Assembly (NCBI GenBank): GCA_002390825.1
Contig: DGQR01000079.1
Coordinates: 1 to 6,451, forward strand
DNA length: 6,451 bases
Reading direction: 5' to 3'
DNA from: Rhodoferax sp. UBA4409
GTDB lineage: Bacteria > Pseudomonadota > Gammaproteobacteria > Burkholderiales > Burkholderiaceae_C
The position numbers were made by a program, and so were the translations under genes. This document shows, one piece after another, positions 1 to 4,091 of the stretch; the first letter of the stretch is position 1; each line of letters opens with the position of its first letter. The notes beneath the pieces were generated by a model that saw nothing but the letters and a program-made list of their open reading frames with translations, made no database searches and had not been told where the DNA came from.

Positions 1-1179
1 GTTGCCCACCACGTAGTTCCACACCAGGTCGTTCGGGCGCAGGAAACTGAAGGTGCTGGCCAGGTCTTGGCCCTTCATCAGGCCGCCCTTGCCCAGCTCG
101 GCCTCGCGGAACTTGACCATGGCCTCGTCGATAAAGACATCGAGAATCCCGGTGTCTGAAAAATCGAGGAAGGTGGTGAGGAAAGTCGCGCTGTCCACCG
201 GCTTTTCGCCCCGTGCAGCCAACACGCCGAGCGCGGTACCCAGCATGGTGCCCCCGACGCAAAAGCCCAGCGCATTGATGGTGGGCGAGCCGCTGATATC
301 GCGGGTCACGCCAATCGCGCGGATCACCGCGTGCTCGATGTAGTCGTCCCAGGTCTTGTTGGCCAAGGTGTCATCGGGATTGCGCCAGCTCACCACAAAG
401 GTGCGGTGGCCTTGCTCTACCGCGTAGCGAATCAGCGAGTTATCCGGCTGCAAGTCGAGGATGTAAAACTTGTTGATGCAAGGCGGCACTAGCAGAAACG
501 GCTTTTCATAGACCTTGGCGGTGAGCGGTTTGTATTCGATGAGCTGGAACAGCTCGTTTTCGAACACCACCGCACCTTCGGTGGTCGCCACGTTTTTGCC
601 CACTTCAAACAGACTCTCGTCGGTCATCGAGACGTGGCCTTGCTGCAGGTCGTGCACCAGGTTTTTGACGCCCTTGGCAATGCTCTCGCCCTTGGTTTCA
701 ATGGCTTTTTTCTGGGCCTCGGCGTTGAACGCCAGATAGTTGCTCGGGGAAGCGGCGGCCATCCACTGCTCTACCGCGAAGCGGATGCGATTTTTGGTTT
801 TGCTGTCTGTCTCGACTGCCTCGGCCAAGCCCATCATGGTGCGGGCATTGAGGAGATAAGCAGCTGCAGCATAGGCCGCTACAGGGTTGTCACCCCATGC
901 GGGCGCCGCAAACCGGCGGTCCGGCAGGGGCGGCGTGTGGCCCATGCCCTGGCTGAAGAGCTTGATGGCCTCTTCCACATAGGACTTTTGCAAGGCTTGC
1001 AAACGGTCCTGGGAAAACTTGATGTCCGGCACCGCCTCGCCCATGGCCGGAAACCCAGCCCCAGCGACACCTGCGTCCAGCCCTTTGAAGGACTCCAGCG
1101 CTTTGGCAAAGCTTTGGGTCAATGCCTGTTGGAACTGCTCGGCCGCTTGGGCCATAAAGTCAGAGGAGGGTTGCGTCAC
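1..1179 (-). CDS. phaC: Class I poly(3-hydroxyalkanoate) synthase, N-terminal 393 residues (3' end outside window)
   Basis: This cytoplasmic, granule-bound enzyme polymerises (R)-3-hydroxyacyl-CoA, mainly 3-hydroxybutyryl-CoA, into PHA and releases CoA. The frame is open from a GTG at 1179 to the window edge without a stop. An N-terminal PhaC_N-type region occupies about residues 1-190, with the family stretches PPCINKFYILDLQPDNS (232-248) and VVSWRNPDD near 262-270. The alpha/beta-hydrolase core follows, with the lipase-like box GFCVGGT at 305-311, which makes Cys307 the nucleophile. The last visible residues, SFLRPNDLVWNYVVGN, are also typical of class I synthases. The Asp and His of the catalytic triad lie beyond the edge. 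The GTG start is preferred because GAAGG lies 7 nt upstream, an in-frame stop lies close upstream, and the next ATG (codon 9) has no Shine-Dalgarno sequence. Family members run to about 570-600 residues, so roughly two thirds is visible. Thiolase and reductase genes (phaA/phaB) may follow downstream but cannot be seen. Confidence 0.97.
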   Translation of the reverse strand, partial: MTQPSSDFMAQAAEQFQQALTQSFAKALESFKGLDAGVAGAGFPAMGEAVPDIKFSQDRLQALQKSYVEEAIKLFSQGMGHTPPLPDRRFAAPAWGDNPVAAYAAAAYLLNARTMMGLAEAVETDSKTKNRIRFAVEQWMAAASPSNYLAFNAEAQKKAIETKGESIAKGVKNLVHDLQQGHVSMTDESLFEVGKNVATTEGAVVFENELFQLIEYKPLTAKVYEKPFLLVPPCINKFYILDLQPDNSLIRYAVEQGHRTFVVSWRNPDDTLANKTWDDYIEHAVIRAIGVTRDISGSPTINALGFCVGGTMLGTALGVLAARGEKPVDSATFLTTFLDFSDTGILDVFIDEAMVKFREAELGKGGLMKGQDLASTFSFLRPNDLVWNYVVGN

Positions 1180-1274
1180 GCCATCACCTTCAAAATTAGT
1201 GGGTCTAGTCTAACGTGCAAGTATGGCAGTCTTAAGCTGCGATATCCTGACACACCGCACCCTCCGAAACCCTT
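1180..1274. other. Divergent intergenic region between phaC and the small membrane-protein gene
   Basis: This 95-nt gap must hold the phaC promoter unless transcription enters from farther upstream, and probably also that of the plus-strand gene. It is less GC-rich than the flanking genes. I checked for -35/-10 pairs. The best minus-strand candidate (TTGCAC at 1220-1215 with TAATTT at 1198-1193) would start transcription almost on top of the ribosome binding site, so I do not call it. No clear operator or riboswitch fold is visible. Confidence 0.5.
1187..1191 (-). promoter_or_regulatory. Ribosome binding site of phaC (GAAGG)
   Basis: GAAGG on the minus strand lies 7 nt before the GTG at 1179. 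It decides the start, because the only nearby upstream ATG, inside GATGGCGTGA, is in another frame and meets TGA after two codons, and the later in-frame ATG at 1155 has no purine-rich sequence before it. Confidence 0.7.
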
Positions 1275-1586
1275 ATGTACATCGTCCCCATCGCTTGGAT
1301 TTACGTGGCGCTCATGATGAGCGTTGCCGAGGCCACCAACACCAATGGTTCGGTGCTGGGCGCGATCTTCACCTTTGTGCTGTACGGCGTGTTGCCCGTC
1401 GCCTTGATGATGTATTTCATGGGCACACCCGCCCGCAAGCGGGCCTTGCGGGCCCAAGAGCTGGCAGAGCGCAACGCGGCCATCGCAGCCCACCAGGCCG
1501 CTGCAGGCGACAGCTCGTCACTCGAGCCAGACGCAAGCCGCGAAACGGCCGCTGACCCGGTCGCGCCGGTGGCTGAAAAACCGTGA
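1275..1586 (+). CDS. Small two-helix inner-membrane protein of unknown function, 103 aa
   Basis: This is a conserved-type small membrane protein whose function I do not know. Two hydrophobic segments are visible: residues about 2-19 (YIVPIAWIYVALMMSVAE) and about 27-48 (VLGAIFTFVLYGVLPVALMM and flanks). They are separated by a short polar loop, ATNTNGS. The second helix is followed by a basic stretch, GTPARKRALRAQ, which by the positive-inside rule should be cytoplasmic, giving a hairpin with both ends inside. Residues from about 56 to the end are polar and rich in Ala, Glu and Pro, and are probably helical then disordered. I recall similar proteins beside phaC and pgeF in Burkholderiales, which supports a real gene. 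The ATG at 1275 begins the hydrophobic segment directly, but no good Shine-Dalgarno sequence precedes it. The last 69 nt, including the stop, overlap pgeF on the other strand. A role linked to PHA granules would be speculation. Confidence 0.78.
   Translation: MYIVPIAWIYVALMMSVAEATNTNGSVLGAIFTFVLYGVLPVALMMYFMGTPARKRALRAQELAERNAAIAAHQAAAGDSSSLEPDASRETAADPVAPVAEKP
1431..1453. repeat. Perfect 9-bp inverted repeat with 5-nt loop, inside the small membrane-protein gene
   Basis: GCCCGCAAG (1431-1439) and CTTGCGGGC (1445-1453) are exact reverse complements around the loop CGGGC. The hairpin lies 65 nt beyond the pgeF stop in pgeF's direction of transcription, so it could form at the 3' end of the pgeF mRNA. 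No T-run follows on either strand, so it is not a standard intrinsic terminator. It may also simply reflect Arg/Ala codons (ARKRALRAQ) in GC-rich DNA. Confidence 0.6.
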
Positions 1587-2330
1587 GGGGTTGTTGACGG
1601 TGCACCACGCGGTGCTGCCGTCATTGCCAAAAATGCGGCGTACCCCGGCAGCCTGCAAGCGGTAACGCGCAAGCCCCGGCAAATCAGCCCACCACTTGCC
1701 GGCCGTGTGGGCGGCAAAAAACGCAGCGGCATCCGGGTGCGCCTCTACAAAAGCCGCGCGCACCTCGTCACCGACTTCAAAAGCCGATGGACCGATGCAA
1801 GGGCCTAGCCACGCTATCACTTCAGGAGCAGCCCCCGCAGCATTTACCTGGGCTAGCGGCCTAAATGACTCTAAAGTCTCCTCCAGCACGCCTTGACCGC
1901 CCTGCCCTAGCAAGCCACGCCAGCCCGCGTGAGCTGCGGCTACCCGGCTTCCATCACTGGCAGCAAAAAGCACCGGCAGGCAATCTGCCACCATGACGGT
2001 GCACACCACACCGGGCTGGGCCGCAGTGCAGGCGTCGGCCTCGGTGCCGTCGGGCGTAGAGGCATCAATCGCCACGCAGGCGGTACCGTGTACCTGGTTC
2101 AAAAACACCGGCCTGCTACCCAAGCGCATGGCGAGTCGCTGCCGGTTGATGGCCACGTGAGCGGCATCGTCTGCCACATGCAGGCCCAGATTCAGACCGG
2201 CATACGGCCCCTGCGACACGCCACCTTGGCGCGTGGTGCACAGGGCCCGCACCTGCGCAGTGACCGGCCAATCGGGAATCAGCCATTCAGGGGCAAACCC
2301 TTCCTGCGTGGGGGTGTTACTGCGGGGCAT
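1518..2330 (-). CDS. pgeF: PgeF (YfiH/laccase-domain) peptidoglycan editing factor, 270 aa
   Basis: This cytoplasmic enzyme belongs to the Cu-oxidase_4 / DUF152 family. The E. coli homologue YfiH (PgeF) cleaves UDP-MurNAc peptides that wrongly carry L-Ser in place of L-Ala. Relatives have been described as polyphenol oxidases or purine nucleoside phosphorylases. The metal-binding signature is complete: His81 in LNQVHG, Cys117 in VADCLPVL and His134 in AAHAGWRG. GPCIGP (176-181) and the C-terminal FFSHRRDRVSGR (251-262) are also family features. The length is normal. The frame stays open farther upstream, but ATG 2330 is chosen because GGAGG lies 9 nt before it and the protein then begins just ahead of the conserved domain. 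The start overlaps the end of the upstream transferase gene by 14 nt, so translational coupling is likely. Its 3' end overlaps the small membrane-protein gene on the opposite strand by 69 nt. PgeF genes near phaC are, as I recall, common in Burkholderiales. Confidence 0.93.
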   Translation of the reverse strand: MPRSNTPTQEGFAPEWLIPDWPVTAQVRALCTTRQGGVSQGPYAGLNLGLHVADDAAHVAINRQRLAMRLGSRPVFLNQVHGTACVAIDASTPDGTEADACTAAQPGVVCTVMVADCLPVLFAASDGSRVAAAHAGWRGLLGQGGQGVLEETLESFRPLAQVNAAGAAPEVIAWLGPCIGPSAFEVGDEVRAAFVEAHPDAAAFFAAHTAGKWWADLPGLARYRLQAAGVRRIFGNDGSTAWCTVNNPSRFFSHRRDRVSGRFAACVWLE

Positions 2331-2985
2331 CAGGGCACGCCTCCGGTCTGGCTGCTTGAAAGGCAGGCAGTGCCATACAGGCATCAAAAGCTGCCATGGT
2401 GCGGGGCAAGCCGTCCAGCGACACCGCGAAACGGCGGGCATTGAAGATCAAAGGGATCAGACAGCAATCAGCCAATGTGGGCGTGTCGCCGAAGCAAAAA
2501 GTGGCCGGTGCAGGGCGCCCTTGCTCCCGCTGCCAGGCATCAAGGCGCAGCAGCTGCTCTTCAAAACTCTCAAGGCCCTGCCGCGTCCAGTGGTGGTACC
2601 ACTGATCTTTGGCGGAATCGGCAAGCCCCATGCCGTCTTTCAAAAACTTGAGCACGCGCAAATTGTTCAAGGGATGGATTTCGCAGGCAATCGCGAGCGC
2701 CAGCGCCCGCATTTTGGCTTTGGCAAGCGGGCTTGCCGGCAGCAAGGCGGGGGCCGGGTGGGTTTCGTCCAGGTACTCCATGATGGCCAGCGACTGGGTC
2801 AGCAGCTCCCCACCATCGTCCAACACCGGAACCAAGCCATCAGCATGGGTGGAGCGGTAATCGGGGCGGAGCTGTTCACCGTGGGCGAGGTGGACCGCTG
2901 CGTAGTCAAATGGCAGGCCCTTGAGGCCCAGAGCGATGCGCACCCGGAAGGCGGCGGACGAGCGGAAATAGCTGTACAACTTCAT
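2317..2985 (-). CDS. maiA: Zeta-class glutathione S-transferase, maleylacetoacetate isomerase type, 222 aa
   Basis: Zeta-class transferases use glutathione to convert the cis form of a ring-cleavage product to the trans form: maleylacetoacetate to fumarylacetoacetate in tyrosine/homogentisate breakdown, or maleylpyruvate to fumarylpyruvate in the gentisate pathway. The thioredoxin-like N-terminal domain (about 1-80) has the zeta motif SSAAFRVRIAL (9-19), a cis-proline loop LVPVL (51-55) and the glutathione-contacting QSLAIMEYL (64-72). The helical C-terminal domain carries EIHPLNNLRVLKFL (102-115) and FGDTPTLADCCLIP (165-178). SSAAF rather than an SGTSH-like sequence favours the maleylacetoacetate branch over the NagL branch, but substrate cannot be settled. 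ATG 2985 is chosen because MKLYSYFRSS is the family start; an ATG four codons earlier (2997) is possible, and neither has a strong ribosome binding site. The gene ends 14 nt inside pgeF. The divergently transcribed FAH-family hydrolase nearby fits the following pathway step. Confidence 0.88.
   Translation of the reverse strand: MKLYSYFRSSAAFRVRIALGLKGLPFDYAAVHLAHGEQLRPDYRSTHADGLVPVLDDGGELLTQSLAIMEYLDETHPAPALLPASPLAKAKMRALALAIACEIHPLNNLRVLKFLKDGMGLADSAKDQWYHHWTRQGLESFEEQLLRLDAWQREQGRPAPATFCFGDTPTLADCCLIPLIFNARRFAVSLDGLPRTMAAFDACMALPAFQAARPEACPDAPQ
2340..2344 (-). promoter_or_regulatory. Ribosome binding site of pgeF (GGAGG), inside the upstream transferase gene
   Basis: GGAGG on the minus strand ends 9 nt before ATG 2330. 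It fixes the pgeF start and rejects a 37-residue upstream extension that would lie out of frame across the end of the transferase gene. Because it sits in translated sequence, ribosomes finishing the transferase pass directly over it. Confidence 0.75.
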
Positions 2986-3046
2986 GCCGGCGAGCATAAA
3001 CCGATGCCGTTACTATTCCTGCTTACCCCGATTTTTTGGAGACCCC
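2986..3046. promoter_or_regulatory. Divergent promoter region between the transferase gene and the ABM/hydrolase pair
   Basis: These 61 nt separate two genes read away from each other, so promoters for both directions should lie here or slightly inside the genes. The stretch 2996-3037 is relatively AT-rich, with TACTAT at 3011-3016 as a possible plus-strand -10 element. No good -35 hexamer sits 16-18 nt upstream of it. I see no clear palindromic operator. The regulatory call is from gene layout, not from a recognised motif. Confidence 0.4.
3038..3041 (+). promoter_or_regulatory. Ribosome binding site of the ABM-family gene (GGAG)
   Basis: GGAG lies 5 nt before ATG 3047, after a run of six T. 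It selects this ATG over an in-frame start at 2984 that would add 21 residues unrelated to the family and would cover nearly the whole divergent promoter region. Confidence 0.7.
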
Positions 3047-3349
3047 ATGATTCTTGAGCTTGCAGACATCCGCATTCATCCCGGCCAGAACGCCGCTTTT
3101 GACGAAGCCATTGCCCGCGGTTTGCGCGACGTGATCAGCAAGGCCAAGGGTTGCCAGGGCTACAAAGTCAACAAGGGCATCGAGAGCCCGGAGCGCTATG
3201 TGCTGCAAATCTTTTGGGACACCCTGGAAGACCACACTGTGGGCTTTCGTGAAAATGAACTGTTTACCCAGTGGCGTGGGATCGTCGGCCCGTTTTTCGC
3301 ACAACCACCGGTGGTGGAACACTTTGACCTGGTGGTGAAGTCCGCCTGA
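3047..3349 (+). CDS. Antibiotic biosynthesis monooxygenase (ABM) domain protein, 100 aa
   Basis: This is a small single-domain protein of the dimeric alpha/beta-barrel (ABM, YgiN-like) superfamily. Members include cofactor-free quinone or polyketide monooxygenases and haem-degrading enzymes, but many have no known activity. The pattern fits: a first strand ILELADIRIHPG (2-13), a helix AFDEAIARGLRDVISKAKG (17-35), strands around YKVNKGIESPERYVLQIFWDTLEDH (39-63), then GFRENELFTQWRGIVGPFF (66-84) and a last strand VVEHFDLVV (89-97). His63 and Trp57 lie where family members usually carry pocket residues. I see no haem-specific signature. It is the first gene of a probable two-gene operon: the hydrolase begins 39 nt downstream on the same strand. 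The neighbour suggests a role in quinone or aromatic-intermediate handling, but that is an inference from position; the biochemical function is unknown. Confidence 0.85.
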   Translation: MILELADIRIHPGQNAAFDEAIARGLRDVISKAKGCQGYKVNKGIESPERYVLQIFWDTLEDHTVGFRENELFTQWRGIVGPFFAQPPVVEHFDLVVKSA

Positions 3350-3378
3350 CCCCCGAACCAGCCCAACGCTGACCTACT

Positions 3379-3382
3379 GGAG
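3379..3382 (+). promoter_or_regulatory. Ribosome binding site of the FAH-family hydrolase gene (GGAG)
   Basis: GGAG lies 6 nt before ATG 3389. It favours this ATG over the in-frame TTG at 3383, which would add only two residues and sits directly against the GGAG. Confidence 0.7.
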
Positions 3383-3388
3383 TTGCTG

Positions 3389-4084
3389 ATGAGTTTTGTA
3401 TTGCCACCACCTGCCATCCCCAGCATTGCGGTGACCGGAGCGGCCGGCCGCTTTGCGGTGCACCGCATCTACTGCGTCGGCCGCAACTACGAGGAACATG
3501 CCAAAGAAATGGGGCACACCGGCCGGGAGCCGCCGTTCTTTTTCATGAAGCCCGCAGACGCCGTGCTCGCGGCGGATGCCGGACAAGCGGTCGACATTCC
3601 CTACCCCACCCTCACCTCCAACCTGCACCATGAGGTGGAGCTGGTGGTGGCCATCGGTACAGGAGGCAGCAACATCCGTGCAGCGGACGCGCATCGCCAC
3701 ATTTACGGCTACGCCGTGGGCTTGGACATGACCCGCCGCGACCTCCAGAACGACATGAAAAAACAAGGTCGCCCCTGGTGCATCGGCAAGGGCTTTGAGC
3801 ACTCGGCACCTATCGGCTCAATCACCCCTGCGGCACAGGTGCCGGCCGTGGAGGCAGCCGACATTGCACTGACCGTCAACGGTTCGGGCCGCCAACGCAG
3901 CAGCGTGGCCAAGCTGATCTGGAACATTGCTGAAACCATTGAGCAGCTGTCTGCCGCGTGGACTCTGCAGCCCGGGGACCTGATCTTTACCGGCACCCCC
4001 GAGGGTGTGGGCGCGGTGGTGCGCGGTGATGTGCTCTACGCCACGGTCGAAGGGCTGGAGCCTTTGACCGTGCGTGTGGTTTGA
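3389..4084 (+). CDS. Fumarylacetoacetate hydrolase-family acylpyruvase / fumarylpyruvate hydrolase-like enzyme, 231 aa
   Basis: This is a metal-dependent C-C hydrolase of the FAH superfamily. At 231 residues it is far shorter than true fumarylacetoacetases (over 400) and matches the FAHD1/NagK-type acylpyruvate and fumarylpyruvate hydrolases. The divalent-metal ligands are Glu82 and Glu84 in HEVELVVAIG and Asp113 in GYAVGLDMTRRDLQ. A His37-Glu40 pair in CVGRNYEEHAKEM corresponds to the catalytic dyad described in FAHD1. Lys134 (GKGFEHSAP) and TGTPEGVG (201-208) are the other conserved pocket segments. PPFFFMKPADAV (48-59) is also typical. The overall pattern resembles NagK of the gentisate pathway, so fumarylpyruvate to fumarate plus pyruvate is the best guess; oxaloacetate decarboxylation is a known side activity in the family. 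It is cotranscribed, probably, with the ABM gene upstream. It ends 7 nt from the convergent protease gene, leaving no room for a separate terminator. Confidence 0.9.
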   Translation: MSFVLPPPAIPSIAVTGAAGRFAVHRIYCVGRNYEEHAKEMGHTGREPPFFFMKPADAVLAADAGQAVDIPYPTLTSNLHHEVELVVAIGTGGSNIRAADAHRHIYGYAVGLDMTRRDLQNDMKKQGRPWCIGKGFEHSAPIGSITPAAQVPAVEAADIALTVNGSGRQRSSVAKLIWNIAETIEQLSAAWTLQPGDLIFTGTPEGVGAVVRGDVLYATVEGLEPLTVRVV

Positions 4085-4091
4085 ACCGTTT

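Noticed and set aside
1193..1220. Possible phaC promoter (TTGCAC, 16 nt, TAATTT)
   Set aside because: Matches to the sigma-70 consensus are poor, and the implied transcription start would fall at the ribosome binding site, leaving almost no leader.
634..1317. A 227-codon plus-strand frame opposite phaC
   Set aside because: It covers conserved phaC codons, the intergenic gap and the start of the membrane-protein gene, with no domain or ribosome binding site; a shadow frame.
2331..2441. A 37-residue N-terminal extension of PgeF
   Set aside because: It would be read out of frame within the transferase gene, has no family similarity that I recognise, and the GGAGG at 2340-2344 points to the ATG at 2330.
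2722..2737. Inverted repeat GGCAAGC/GCTTGCC inside the transferase gene
   Set aside because: With a usable loop the stem is only 6 bp; such short GC-rich palindromes are expected by chance, and the codons are ordinary for the protein.
2984..3046. A 21-residue N-terminal extension of the ABM protein
   Set aside because: The residues do not fit the family, the GGAG at 3038-3041 favours ATG 3047, and the extension would consume the divergent promoter region.
2233..3057. A 274-codon plus-strand frame opposite pgeF and the transferase gene
   Set aside because: It is antisense to two well-recognised genes and has shadow-type composition; no family features.
3389..4084. Calling the hydrolase a true fumarylacetoacetase (FahA)
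   Set aside because: At 231 residues it lacks the N-terminal domain of that enzyme and carries the FAHD1/NagK-type dyad and spacing, so an acylpyruvase-type name is safer.
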